64,000 bases of DNA from Tilletiaria anomala UBC 951 (GCF_000711695.1 NW_013546994.1:62001-126000), one strand, 5' to 3'; counted from the first letter of the stretch, positions 11,863 to 24,350 are shown. Numbers and translations: made by a program. The notes: a model not told the origin generated them from the sequence alone.

Positions 11863-12551
11863 TCAAGCCTTGTATCGAGTTGAGTAGTCTTTCGGGCTGA
11901 CGACTAGACCTCGTCCCTTTGAAGAACCGCGGTAGACTGTTTCGATGATGTCGATCAATTCTTGTTTGTCTGTTATTGCCCAATTACTGCGAGTTGAACA
12001 GATGATTGAGGAAGCGAAAGAAAAAGGAAAACCACGAAGTGAGCACTTGCACACGCGCACATATCAAGCTTTCCTATAGATTTCGTGGACACTCTTGATG
12101 CGGACAGTCGAGAAGATCGGGTTGCAACTTCACTTGACCCTATCCATGAGCGCCACAAGCACAGGCATACTCACATCTTATTATTGTTTCCCGTCCCCAA
12201 ATCCACCATGATATGTTTATTTCGCTGCGCAAGAATCAAAGGTATTAGCGCGGCTCAATCCACCTCGTAATCATTTCAGTGGAGGCCACCACTCACATAG
12301 AAGAACATAACCGCGCAACTCTCGTACAGCTCGTACATGCGGTTGAAATCAGGCACCTGTGTTGTATCTACGACGTAGATGACAGCGAAGTTCCGGACCT
12401 TTTCGCTAATCCGATACAAGGTCTCATCCATCTGCATGCATGTTGGATCGTGGTCGTGCCCGAAGCGGATGACGACAACGCGGTCCTCTTCGGAGAGGAT
12501 CGCTTGGTCGACGTGCCAGCCAGAAGGGAGATGTACGAGAAAATAGGACAT
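11863..12551 (-). CDS. DIB1: U5 snRNP thioredoxin-fold protein Dib1/Dim1 (TXNL4A)
   Basis: Three exons, 12551-12297, 12224-12175 (50 nt) and 11986-11863, give exactly 142 residues, the size of the family. The sequence is nearly identical to the eukaryote-wide consensus: it opens MSYFLVHLPSGWHVDQAIL, continues RFGHDHDPTCMQMDETLY, VIYVVDTTQVPDFN and KHIMVDLGTGNNNKINWAI, and ends GRGLVVSPKDYSTRYKA. Dib1 is a component of the U4/U6.U5 tri-snRNP that is needed before spliceosome activation. The second intron (188 bp) is one of the longest in the window. A residue pair MFFY replaces the commoner MFFF at the first exon junction. Identification is essentially certain. Confidence 0.98.
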
Positions 12552-13880
12552 GGCGAGCCGTATTCAAGGCGTGTTGAAGAGCAGATGACTGATTTCCTAT
12601 GGACCTTGAGCTATCTCTGGGGCTGAGGATGGCTGCTGCGCGCAATATCAGTGAAGTCGTCAGCGCACCGTTGACTGCAGAAAGGCACCGGGTCAAGGAT
12701 GCGTGACGTACAGCTGTTGTTCCTGAGGTGCCAGGAAATGCGAGCACAAATATGTGACGCCTCCTTCACTTGGCCGAGGATGGAAGTTAGGCGAGCTACG
12801 AAGGACAGCACAGACACGTTCGCGTGAATCGTGATAGCTGAGGCCATTGGGTGAACGCAATGAACAATGAGGCGATGAGGTGAGGAGTGGGCACATACGA
12901 CTATGTGTTGCACCGATAGCCTAGCAGCTGCAAAGCCAAGCCCTTCCATGTTCCGGCTAATAAGCACTATTAGGCGCTTCTCCGCGAGCGTCTTCCCTCC
13001 GCAGACCAAAGTTGACGAAATCTATTAAAATAACCAATTCAGGCAGGTCCTGGTCTGTCCAGGCCAAAGCTCATGGAAAACAGCGTGACATACTTCTGCC
13101 AAAATGGCAGTCCGCTTTTTCACTGGCCGCGCTTTATTGACGATTTGCAGACCTCTCAGCAGCTTGGAGGCTGCAGCAATGGGAGACTGCATCAGAAGGC
13201 GATATTCCCTGCATCGCTTCGCCCGCATATCACATATACCCCGCAATTTTAATGCGCGGGCTCTTTTGCCGATGCTGCAGCGTGTTCTCACATCTTTTCG
13301 CAAGAAGATCCGGCTCTAGATACGCTTGGATAGAGGGGAGCAGAGATGCAATGCGCTGTGCAAGGGACAATCGGCGCAGCTGGGTGGCGATGCTTTGTTT
13401 CCCTTGTCTGCGAATCTTTCGTCCTCTAAATGATAAGCCTCATGGGTGGCTACTGACACGATTGTCACCGTGAAGGTCCCTCTTCGAGGGCATATAACGC
13501 TGCAGTCTCTGTGCCTTTCCCGGCCCATCGAGCCCTCTCTTTTCTGTCTTCACTGAACCCTCTTCTTCACAGTCTGTGTGTAGCAAGGAACACCATTTCG
13601 GGCTCCAGCGACCAGTGATCGCCGCTGAATGGCGCTCTGCATCCGTCTGAGCCGAATGTCGGGTCTGCAGCACCAATTAAGGGGATCGCATTAGGAAAGG
13701 ATAAATTTTCCATCGCTCATCACGCCGCTTTACACGATTCACCCGTCCATGCGAAAGAGAAGAGCAACCACAGCGCGATTCCTTTGGACGTTGATCAAAG
13801 GTGTCAGGCACACAGGTTCCCAGGATGGCGAAGCCGTGCCTATTTCCGAGTAGAGCTCACGTATGCCCTCAACATCTTTT
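12552..13880. other. Gene-poor region upstream of DIB1
   Basis: No open frame here is longer than about 130 codons on either strand, and none shows a recognisable motif, codon bias or plausible splice chain. The part next to 12552 must contain the DIB1 promoter. I see no RNA gene or repeat. Confidence 0.5.
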
Positions 13881-14600
13881 GGCATCAGCAATGACGGTTG
13901 AGAGTATTAAAAGCCTCAGCAAGATCGGCAGGTGCGCGAAGGCACGGCCGAAGACAATCCAGAATCCTTGGCATCCGCTACGGGACTTGTCTGATAGATG
14001 AAGGATCGGATCTGCATGATGACTACTACGACAACGAGGAAGCTCAAGACGAACATTGTGACGAGCAAATCAGTACCTATGCTCTGGCCAAGCCGCTGCG
14101 AAACTTCAAGATCCAGCAACATCGACAGGTCAAAGAAGTGGCATAGAACGATTCAAACGTGGCAGTGGGTTCCACACGGAGATGGGCAGCTTTGGATCGA
14201 TTCATTCAAGGTCGGGAGGCAAGGGTACATGCCAGCAAGATCAGCATGAGCACGGTAATGAAAATTATCGCCTGTCTAAGCGCGGATCTGATGATGCTTT
14301 TGGCTTGAGCCGCGCTCTCAAAGAATCCTCTACTCAAAGTGCAACTGCAGGACCTGCGGAGTCGTCGTGGCGCAATTTGTCCCAGGACCTCAAATATGAA
14401 GATCAGTATCTCCCTGCGTGCGCCAAGTCTCGGTCCAAAGATGCAGCCAGCGCCGAAATGCATGACACGACCGATGAGAATTTGCTAAGACGAGCATTGG
14501 CAAGGAAAGACTCAGGTTATGGTTGCAAAGGGTACAAAATTCGTACCAACGCGATGGTCAAGTCTAAAGAATTAAAGTCACAGGCAGCTGTACACATCAC
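13881..14600. other. Ambiguous coding remnants, strand unclear
   Basis: Both strands show short open frames. The minus strand has two strongly hydrophobic stretches that look like membrane helices (IIFITVLMLILLACTLA near 14210-14260, and LLVTMFVLSFLVVVVVIMQI near 14010-14070) but no clean frame or splice chain joins them. The plus strand has an open frame from about 14182 to 14661 with a Ser/Lys/Asp-rich, featureless product. Neither is supported well enough to call a gene. It may be part of the decayed locus that follows. Confidence 0.25.
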
Positions 14601-16253
14601 ACGAAGCGGCCAAGTTACAGAGTACAGTGGCACCGCCGATTCCATTGGTTTTCTATCATAATAGCGGTTTTCAATCCGATCCCAAGAACTTGGTGCCTGC
14701 AGCTAAACCCCCTTTCATTGGTACATATCGTCTTGTTTCTTCCAACCCTCTGCGCCAGTACGGTCGGCTTTCCCTTGGTGATGTATTTGCTGGAAATATC
14801 TCCAGCTTGACTGGACTAAGCCAGCCCGCGCTCAACTTTCCCTACTGGGCATTGCTGCGGGACAATGAGCCCAAGTCGCACCCTATCAGTGACATCAGAA
14901 GGGACCTATACTCTTCCATCGACATGCTGCTCAATAGGGCCCCCTTAATCAAGATTGCGCGATGAATTGATACGCTTTCAGTTCCCTCCGCACTTAGCCG
15001 ACCGCGAAGGCGGCGAGCACAAGTTGGACATGCTCTATGGCTCAGTGTACGTGTCTCTTCAGTCGATGAGCTTGATGGCGCCCTTCTGAACAAATGGCTT
15101 ACCTTTTGCTCTCAGCTAGTACACCAAAGCCGTCGACTCTTTCAAGTTTGCTGGTTAGGCCATCTACGACACCGATCTTAATGAATCTACGCGTCCTTGT
15201 ATCTTCTCTCCAGATATTCGCAATCAGTTCTTCCACAATTTGCAGATGATTTGGCGATCGATGTATCCATCCAACAGGCCCATAGCCACCTTGTGCGATC
15301 GTTCTACTGAAACGAATTCAAAGGGTTTCGTTCAAGTTCTTCAGATAGGGCAGAGAAAAGTCAAGCTGGCCGACTTGACGATGTCGAAGGGCTGAGACAA
15401 TGCCTCTGTCGCACCAATTCTAGGTGAACTCTCGAGGCGTACACATATATGGATCGTGCGGCTGATCCTTAACATTGACCTTCTGCTCCCAAGGATGCGC
15501 GACCATCCCATCGTACTTGTGACGGAAGACGGATGCGTTTCTGGCGTTGAATGGTTACTCACGCAACGAGACTGTCTCACGCAATTGTCGCTTTTCGCAA
15601 GACCCGAGCACGTCTCTCCGTGCCGTCGATCGTATTCGCACCGCGCTCAACAGCAATCAAGCCTGCTGCGAACTGCTACTGAGTGCGTCGAAAGGGAAGG
15701 ACGGCATACGGGATGGGCTTCATAACCGTGACATTTCACCTCCTTCCCGATTCACGGACTTCGCAAAGGCAGGGCAGCCCTTGCGCGTATACAAATTGAG
15801 AGATGGCCAGCACAAGAGCAAAAGCTGGCTGCTTGTATCCCCACTTACAACTGAACCTTGCTGCACACCACCCCCCTCCACGACTGTCCAGGGGAAAATT
15901 CTTACATCATAGGCGGCCAGACGAACGCCACATGCGCCATCACTATGACAGCCGCAACTCCAACACCTTTGCTACCCGAAGTTGCAATCCGCACGAACAC
16001 CGGCTATACTCTTCCGGCCACTCTGGCCCGATGTCCCCAACTTGGAGGCAAGGGCCGTCTCGGTGGTAATCAGCATGCCACTAACGCCCAGTCTGTGGCG
16101 CAGGGAATCTTTTCATACTTCTACAGGCGTCGATGCAGAGCTGCAGGCGCCATAGGCGCCGAAAGTATTGATTTGGGTGTCGGCTTCGCGTCTCTGCAAT
16201 CAATGCTATGCAAAAAAGCTTTGACCCGCAAGAATAACAACTTAAGTACATAG
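14600..16253 (+). pseudogene. Probable decayed protein gene of unknown family
   Basis: Successive stretches on the plus strand read like ordinary soluble-protein sequence but lie in different frames without acceptable introns between them. Clear examples are the segment around 14627-14940 (PFIGTYRLVSSNPLRQYGRL, then SLTGLSQPALNFPYWALL), a stretch near 14960-15050 (LRDELIRFQFPPHLADREGG), one around 15120-15390 (SPDIRNQFFHNLQMIWRSM) and one around 15547-15900 (FTDFAKAGQPLRVYKLRDG). The pieces keep one strand and order, which is what an old gene with several lesions would give. I do not recognise the family. Alternatives are a fast-evolving gene with unusual introns, or assembly errors. No transposase, reverse transcriptase or capsid-like motif is present. 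Confidence 0.4.
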
Positions 16254-16922
16254 TGGCTCAGCACCGGCAATATTGATTGCAAAAAGGACAATCGCAGCGC
16301 GGCTGCCTTGGAATTGCTATAGCCAAGCAACCTTTTATGAGAAGTGATGCCCAAGCTATCGGGGTCCAGGTGAAGTACTTGAGGGATTCACATTCGAGGG
16401 TAGGCTGCTCACAAGTCGTTATTCTTGAATTTTAAAGTGGTGCTGAATGTTATCCATGCTCAGATACTCGTCTGCAACTCCCATAAGCGCGAAATTATCT
16501 TTGCCTCACCCGAGCGCTGGCCTTCTTGGGAATGCCAACGCAGAGCCGCAAGTGTATTTACAATTCGGCACTTCTTCATGTCGACTTGCTGTCTCTTTTG
16601 TGCTGAAGTGACGTCGCGGAGACGAGTTCAATGCGAAAAGCTCTGCAGGATGCCGTCATACAAGGCGAGACGTGCTCCCTTTTGGCCCAAGTTGCGCCAT
16701 GCCAAAGGCTCTTTTTTTGAGTCGCCCACTGTCACCCATTGATTCAGCGTACATCTCACGCTGCTGCATGACTACAATGGCCGTCTTCCATTTGCATGTC
16801 GCCATCTTGTCTTAGTAACGAAGCAGGTGGCGTTCTTTTGTCTATTGAGAACTTCATGTTACAACATCATCCTCGTTCAGAAACAAGCAGTCGTCACTCT
16901 GCCGCTTCTGTTGTCGCTATAA
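16254..16922. other. Spacer downstream of the LRR-CCCH gene
   Basis: About 670 bp with no supported gene. It should include the 3' UTR of the leftward LRR-CCCH gene. No repeat or structured RNA was noticed. Confidence 0.45.
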
Positions 16923-19900
16923 TCACTCGAACTGGAAAATGGTATCTTCGTCCTCGTCCTTACGCGAGCCTCCTGAAGTTGCGAGCGGGCTTCCAGCCAG
17001 CGGACCTATGCCACGAAGACGGCTAACCGCAGACTTGGAAGGTGACACTTGAGGTGCCTGAAACGCTGCTGGTGCACCGTTGCTCGATGCAGGAATCGGC
17101 ATACCTGGTAGATCGGTCCGCTCTCCGCGCAGTGCTCCAAACGACTGAGGGCTGGTGCCGAGCGAAGCGAGCGACGAGAAGCCTGCATCGAGGCCGAATG
17201 TTTGGCGGTGTGGCAAGACAGACGACGGAGCGATCGGAGTGAGATCGTCTAGATGCGTATACCGGCTCGACAATGGATGCAAATTGGTCGGAACGTGCGA
17301 CATGGGGATCTCTTCTCCCTGCTTGAGGTGTAAGCGGCTGAGGCCGGCTGCGAGGCCGCGGGGTAAGCTCTGTCCCGGAGCGTGCTGGCCGAGAGCAGCA
17401 CGACTGGCGGGACTGTATGCGTGCGGTGGTAGAGGGTTTGGACTGTGGCCGCCGAAGGAGGAGGACCCATCCACCGTGTTATATCCGCTACCAGTTCGTG
17501 CCATTAACCCTGCAAACCTCGAGCCACCGGGGGTGTTTGATGGAGAGGAGCTATACAAGCCCAAGCGCATCGCAGTTTCCAAAGCACTGTTTTTCGTATC
17601 ATCTGCAGATTGTGCAGGCCATTGGTCCTTGATAATACCCGTGCTTGTAGGCAGGCTCTGCGCAGCTCTATTCGAGCGCGCACGCCTTACCCGCTCCTCC
17701 GGCGTCAGCAGTTCAGATAGGCTGGAAGGGAGGAAGTCTTCCTCCAGCTGCTCATCATCGTCGTCATGGCTCTTGTGGAGGTCAAACCTCATTTGTCCCT
17801 GTGCAGCGAAGTCGGCATCCGACCCTTGGCTGCCAGAGTAAAAGACATGACCACCTTGACTGAAGGGGCTAGTCCCGAAAGCCCTGGACCCGGGCGAACC
17901 CGAGTGGATGGCCTGGTCTGCCGTGAAGCGCAAGGGTCCAGCTCGATGAGCTGACGGACTGGTTCCTGGCAAGGCTGCCTGAATCTCGCGAGCCGAGGAG
18001 GGTCCTCTAAGGTCATCGGGCATGCCAAACATAAGGTCTCCGTCTCGCGCTGGAGGAGCCATAATGCCCTCTGGGGCAGGCCATGTTCTTGGCTGTTGTT
18101 GCTGCTGCATAAAGGATGGGTCAACACCATAGGGAGGCACAAGTGTCGGAGTCTGAGGTGCTTGAGCCCGGCTGATCTCGCTATCATTTCGCTGATGCTC
18201 GGTCGTCAGCGATGGCAGTGGGAGGCCATGTTGCATTGCCCTCTTGTTCTTACGGTCCATCTTCAAATAGGCACGCGTTAAAAATATCAACTGGTGCATC
18301 ATTCAACAGCTCAGAGCCCAAAGCCAACTCACGCTGATCGGCTGACCCGGGAAGATATGCGCAAGCGCACACTTATGACCAAAGCGGCAATTACCCTTCA
18401 AAAACCATTGGCACGTAGCTTTCTGCAAACCTTCACCCGGGATGGTATGTGCAAAAGGGCATGCGCTGCCCGCTGAGCATCCGTTGCTGCGGAAGAACTT
18501 GCAAGGCACTTGCGAAAGCGCCTCCTTTTTCTTGTTGCTTAGCTTGGCGTTTGCGAGTGCGCTCCCCGCATCCGCCTCTCCTTCAAAAAGAGTATCGTCA
18601 CCACTCTCCGCATTGGGTAGGCCTTGCCCCTGGGCTAGCGATTTGGTGGGGAGGACTTCAGTATTCCCAAAACTTGGAATGCCGGCCTTGTTTGCGATGC
18701 GATTCTGCATTTCTCGCGCTCGCCGCGCTTGCTCGGCCCGCGCGCGCCGCTTGCCACCTTCGGTAAGCAGTCCGGCCTCTGCAAGCAGCTCCCACTCTTC
18801 TTTCTGTACTGCAACCGACTTTGTTTGCGTTGAAGCCATAGACTGTTGACGAGCGGCGTTGTCAATCTGAATTCCCTGCATTTGAGCTTGCATAGCAAGC
18901 GCGGACGGTTGCTCTGTTGCATGAGAGGCGAGCGAAGAGCCCTCCGTGGAAGGGGAACGGCGGGCTTTGAACGCCCCGCTCTCATTCAAAGTGTTCATAT
19001 TTGGCGTCCCTGGACTGCCGTGATCACCGCCAACGGGCTCAAAGCCACTGCTCTGCCTGCCCCGCAGGCCGTCCCGGGAAGTGCTCCGGCCTCTGCTGCC
19101 GCTTCCAGGTCCTGTGTCTGCCCCCTTCGATTCAGCCTGGGCTTGCGCCATGTTATACCCAGGAGTTCTCTTCTTCTTGAATTCCTCCTCGCGCAGCGGG
19201 TTGCCGTCCAGCACGACGTGTAGCTCCGTGTCTTTGAGTGCTTGACTCGGGCTGCCTTTAACTTTGATAATCTGCTTTCGCGCGATGACTCTCCTCCCAG
19301 AGTCTTTCCTGTGTCCAGTCGCCTCCTGTTGCGCTGCGTAAACTGCAGAGTCCTGCTCGCGAATATTCCCGCTGTCGAATACTGCTTGAAGGGGAGCAAG
19401 GTCATCAATGTCGCATCTTGCTAAGTGAAGCAACGCAAGGGAGGAGAAGACGGGCAACGTCGATAACGGTGCGCTCTCATCGGCTGGGATGGCGAAGACC
19501 TGATCTGAAACGCCGTTGCCAGAGAGATTCAGTTCCTGCAGATCTGGCAGCGCTGCGAATGGCGCGTAGCTGACCGGCCCGCAAATGTCGTTGTCACTGA
19601 GATCCAGCACGCGCAGTCTCGAAGGGAACACAAAAATTTCTGACTCTGCGGTTGCTCCAGCCAAGCCGAACGTTGCGCCCCCAAGCCTGTTCCTCCCGAG
19701 GCACAACGTCCTGAGTGCATGCATGGGGGTTGTTGGTGGCAGAACTGCTTGTGGCAGCAGTTTGTTGCTCTTCTTGATCGGACTGCTTGGTCCTGATAAA
19801 AAGCCAGACCACATCCCATCCTCGTCTATCGGGCCATTCTCGGACTCCCACTCGGCTCGGCGTCTCTTCTTCTCTCCTCTCGAAGCCAAGATGTCCTCTG

Positions 19901-20617
19901 CGCTCCAGAGGGACTTGAGCTTATTTGAAGACAGGTCAAGATTCTTCAGATTATCCAGCGCAAGTAGGCACGTCGGAAAACACGTCAGGTTGTTTGCTGA
20001 TAGGTTGAGGACAGTGAGATGCCAGAGATTGAGGAACGATTGAGGCAGCGCAACGAGCTCATTTTGTTGTAGCTGTGCGACGAAATGTGTCGTGAGCCCC
20101 AGGAAGCCGTGTACCCCGCAAAGTGGCAATGGTTGAGCGAGGCAGATACACTCACCTCAATTTTGAGCAGAGCACGGAACTCGCCAATTCTCTCGTCGAG
20201 CTCATGCAGAGCATTCCCATTCGCCTGCAGCGATCGGATCTCTTCACGCTCGTACCATGCTCGATCACTGTCCCCTCTATCGTACCATCCCGGCTCTGAT
20301 CCGCTGATGAGTGCATAGATCTCCTCCGGGAGCGCTTTCAGCGCAGGTAACCGAGTTGCAACGTTGACTCTGCCAGTTTGACAGGCTTTGAGTAGTATCT
20401 TGTCCATTGGCACCTGGGCGAAACCGGAAATGTCCGCCTCTTCAACAACGTCGCCTTGGTCTGCATGATCGGTGTGTGCTGACATGTCACTAGACTCGTT
20501 GAGGGTCGATCTGGAGCTGCCGCTCCTTTTGATAGGGCTAGCGGATCGCAAAGCCCTGCCATGTGCAGCTACTCCCGCCCGCTTTGCTGCGAGAGCAGCT
20601 TTGACCGATGCGGACAT
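16923..20617 (-). CDS. Leucine-rich repeat protein with tandem CCCH zinc fingers
   Basis: Three exons, 20617-20156, 20072-18333 and 18260-16923, give 1179 residues. Residues 1-154 are a Ser/Ala-rich leader ending in an LRR-cap-like segment (ARLPALKALPEEIYAL type). From about 155 to 420 there are canonical LRRs such as LTVLNLSANNLTCFPTCLLA, LKNLDLSSNKLKSL, LRVLDLSDNDI and LQELNLSGNGV, closing with VVLDGNPLREEEFKKKR as in LRRC40-like proteins. Two CCCH fingers of spacing C-x7-C-x5-C-x3-H follow at C678/C686/C692/H696 and C708/C716/C722/H726, resembling the pair in yeast Lee1. The last 445 residues are disordered, Pro/Ser/Gly-rich. LRRs and fingers lie in the same uninterrupted exon, so the combination is not a gene-model artefact. 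A role in RNA binding is inferred from the fingers only. Confidence 0.85.
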
Positions 20618-21109
20618 TTTGGCTGCTGGCTTCCCATAAACTGCCTTTCACGATGCGGGTCACTTGTAACACTCAAGCTGGTCTTTTTTGGCGGCCTAAC
20701 ACAGCACGGAGAGTAGGCTGCATGCTCGCTGTGGATCAGAACACAGCTGCTGCGTGGCTGCTGGGCCCTGTGCAAGATAGGCGCGTGCCTCCACCTACCT
20801 GGATGTGCCGACTGCCGAGTCAGAGTCTCGGTACAGTGGCAGGTGCTATACGAATTCTCGGGGTAAGGCGGAACGACAGTGGGTGGTGCGGATGAGACTT
20901 GGGAATTAGGGCTTGGGAGCACATCTCATGCTCCTTCCTTATTAGTCCCACTCATAGCGACTGAAGACAATTCGACTGAAGATGGAAACCATAGGAGCGG
21001 TTAGACATTAGGGAGCTCGGAAGACATCCATACATTGTATGCAGAAATGAGGCCTAATGGACGAGCATGGGCTAATTACATGGTGCTTTGCAGGTTCAGC
21101 GAGCGTGCA
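20618..21109. promoter_or_regulatory. Upstream region of the LRR-CCCH gene
   Basis: About 490 bp between the end of GUP1 and the start of the LRR-CCCH gene, both on the minus strand. It must contain the LRR-CCCH promoter and the GUP1 3' UTR. No specific element was recognised. Confidence 0.4.
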
Positions 21110-23488
21110 CTAGCACTTACGTTTGACCCCCCGACGCAGTTCCTCCTCACGATACTCGAACCTGTTCATATTAATGGCGAGTGATCAGCTTGGCCATCAT
21201 GTTAGATGGAATGCTTGGAAGCGAACGTGCCACTCACATGACCTGCACGCCCACGAAGAGTGTTGCGCACGCCCCGAGCAGGAATGTCATGCCTGTACGC
21301 ACAAATGCGCACCGGGAGATCATGTCAGCACCTGCCAGGCTTGGTGAAGGGATCAATGAGACACACCGTCTGTCGACCCTAGTATTTGCTCCCACATGTA
21401 CTTGATGCCGTCCACCCCAATAACGAATCCTACAAGATTCGCCGTCATCATCATTAGGACGTTGAGCACGCCGCCGACAGCACAAACGTGACGGTACCAC
21501 CATCGCTGTCCAAACTGTGAGAAGGAAAAGAGCTGGCATCAGTGTCTGCCTCAAGATCATACCTGTCAATATCTTCTGCACCTTCTTCTCAGGTAGGATT
21601 GCCCTACACGCCAGTTCTGGCACGATAAAGAATGAGACAAGCCAAGCCCAAGTAAGGAGCTTCAAGCTGAGGTCGTGCCATAGACCGACAAACGTGAAGA
21701 CCAGCAACGTGGCAGGTATGGCGCGCTTGGCTCCGCCAACTGGCACGTAGATATACCGCACGATCCATAGATTGTAGCTGCGGTGCCAGGAGCGCCAAAA
21801 GCCGAGCGTAGAGTAGTTGTTCGCCATGCACCTGATCATGTTCTCTGGCGCATCTACGCCGTCAGCCATCGCCCACAAGCGAAAGAAGCGCCATGGGATG
21901 AGGAGCTGCCAGAGGTAATTCAGAATGGGAGTGCGCATCAGAATTTCAGCCTTGGTGGTATGGTCCCAGTGCGTCTCACCTTGAGCCAGACAATGATCAG
22001 ATTCCAGAATCCGATCATGCTGAGCTGGAGCGGCGTGTCGCCGACCCAGGCTTCTGAGTCCTTGATGGCGTTCACGTACATGAAGTGGAGTATGAACTCC
22101 ATCGTCATAAGGCAGAAAACGAACCTGATCGCATAAGATACTGTCGTCGATCGAGTAATTGCGACCGGTGACAGCAGCTATGGGATGAGCGCTTGGTGAG
22201 CACAAATAATAGCAAAGAATTCACAACCAAAGCTGCCTTACCTGGCCGTGAAAATCGTTGAAGGTCATGATTGGCCCTGCAATAAAGAGTGGAGGATACA
22301 GAGAATAGAGGAGGTAGTTGAAAAAGTTGTAGTCTTCCAAGGGATGCGATTTTAACCCTCGTTCCTTGGAATCTCCTTGTGTTGCTCGGTTCTCGGAGAC
22401 GTATGCGCCTGAAAAGACAGCTTGTCTGGCCCAGTGAAAATCGAGCGAGAAAGAGACGAGTCGAAGCATGGTAATATTGTAATTGATTTGCCACCGTGGA
22501 AGCAGGCCCTTGAATCCGTCCTATCATGAGCAAAAGGGCTTAGTGGATGTTGCCGTCTCCAAAGAAATGTGTGTCTCTTACCAGCAGAGAAAAGGAAAGG
22601 CCAAGTTGGCCTAGGTCAACGCCATTATAGTAGTGAACGGCGAAGAGAATTCCAATGTTGAATGTCCAGATCGCAGGTGTAGCAAACACGGTCCCACCAA
22701 GCGCTTTTGCGACGCTGTAGTTGAGGGCACAGCAGAACACTAATTTGAGCGTATTCGTGCCGTGTAGCGCCAGGACAAAGATGGCTGTAAAAGCCGCAAG
22801 AAACAGCTTGCGACCCGGCCTAGGGCCTTTATTTGGCGCCCCTTCGCCTACTTGAGCATACCTACCCCCTTCAGGCGCAGCTATTTTCTCAACAAGGCAG
22901 GAGATGCCAACATAGATGATCATCATAGCTGCGAGCAAAGGAACATAGTCTCTAAATGTGCGATATTGGAAGTCGCTGTCATCTCTGCGACGCCCGAAAA
23001 GCCACCCTTGCTTGAGATGATTGCTATATTTCGGGAAATTGGGGTTGTCGTCTTCATGACAACGGGAGTCAGCGTAATTCAATTAGCAACACCTAGCGCT
23101 GCCAGACTTGCACCAAGGAGACCAGCTTACATTGACTCAATTGTACCGGTATCCATGCCATATATGGTACTATGACAATGAAAATTAGGCCATAGAAGAG
23201 ATACTCTGGCGTTCGCCACCGTGAAGGCTTAAGCGCATTGAAATTCTTCGTCGACGCGGTTAAAGGTCGATTTGAATTTTGTGCTCGACCTCGGCTTTGA
23301 TCCGCCAAATCCAATGGATCTACCGTGAGAGACGTGATGCCTCGTGGGCCAAAGATCGCTTCTTGCAACCCGGAAGTCCCTTCGCTATGGCTGGCTGAAA
23401 ACCCATTGGCTACTGTCCCCAGAGGCGGATAAGAGGCCTCTCTGGGTGCATCAGATGTCTCCATGCGGATCACATGCGTAGGCAGCAT
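21110..23488 (-). CDS. GUP1: Gup1-type membrane-bound O-acyltransferase (MBOAT)
   Basis: Eight exons: 23488-23131, 23051-22582, 22520-22242, 22177-21980, 21905-21582, 21514-21367, 21292-21238 and 21161-21110, giving 627 residues. The product matches Gup1: [16 protein letters not shown] first helix, [34 protein letters not shown], the MBOAT core [19 protein letters not shown] with RYIYVPVGG, the catalytic-histidine helix [20 protein letters not shown], and the ending [15 protein letters not shown]. Gup1 remodels GPI anchors by adding a C26 fatty acid in the ER and affects wall and membrane lipids. The join 21582/21514 uses donor GTGCAG; a nicer GTATGA donor nearby breaks the conserved [15 protein letters not shown] frame. 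The first ATG is 23488, with another in frame at 23464. The last 17 codons could be altered by a GTAAGT at the end of the coding sequence. Confidence 0.9.
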
Positions 23489-24340
23489 TCGGCAGAAAGC
23501 GAGACTTATGTGCAAGCAACAGCGCCGGGAGGGATAGACGTTGGCTGTACCGATGAGGGAACTATTGACGATGCCTGATGGACACCTTCGCGGGCGCTAA
23601 CCTCTAGAATCTGACACATCGAACATCCGTAACTTGTTAAATGGGTACCATCAAAGCATCGAGAGGAGCATGTTCCCAGAGGCCAAACATGGTATGAAGT
23701 GAAAGGACCAGTCATCACGTGAGGTGTCACCAGTGGGCACTGTGCCAGTGTGTGAGCTACACAGGGAAGCATTCGAAGCGCGTCGCGAAGAGGTCGCATC
23801 GAGGAACAACACTTTTGCAGCTTCTCTCAGCCTCACATGGCACGGAGCCTCTCAGCCATGGGTTGGTGCCCATGCGGAGCACCATGGACACAAGTTCTGT
23901 ATTTCGGGAAAAAAATGCAATGGACCATGCGCCCGGAGTCGTTGGCGTCTTGGAGAGTCGCGTGCTCTAAGAAATAATGCACTTCATGCGCCCCTTTCTG
24001 TGCAACCGTTGAGAATTGCAATGCTTCCCGCCAACATCCAACACATACTCTCCATTTCCTCACGACAGCTCACGGCTCAACACCTCCGATTTGCATGCCA
24101 CAACTAGTCATGGGAAAATTAAACGAGGGTTCCATGCTGTCATTCAGCATACAGCGCGAGCGCGAGACTAGTTCAGCGACGTTGCTTCATCTCGCTAGCA
24201 CACCATGCTCGGAGCTTTAACCACAACCGCCGGCTTGGCTTCTAGTGGTGTCAATGCAATCAGGCCGTAATGAGGGACCTAGAAACGCGCATAGAGCACG
24301 ATCTTTTGTTTTAGGCGTCTTTGACGAGCGGAGAAACACT
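23489..24340. promoter_or_regulatory. Divergent intergenic region between GUP1 and the aspartic protease
   Basis: About 850 bp before the protease core promoter. It should hold the GUP1 promoter and protease upstream elements. Open frames on both strands overlap one another and none is convincing. Confidence 0.4.
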
Positions 24341-24344
24341 GAGA

Positions 24345-24350
24345 TATAAA
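24345..24350 (+). promoter_or_regulatory. TATA box of the aspartic protease gene
   Basis: TATAAA lies 84 bp before the chosen ATG at 24434. A start of transcription some 30 bp further on would exclude the upstream in-frame ATG at 24365, in agreement with the signal peptide starting at 24434. Confidence 0.55.

Noticed and set aside
21332-21366. 35-bp intron in GUP1 using the first AG
   Set aside because: The 74-bp intron ending at 21293 has a branch-like gctgac, a normal length and restores the [18 protein letters not shown] homology.
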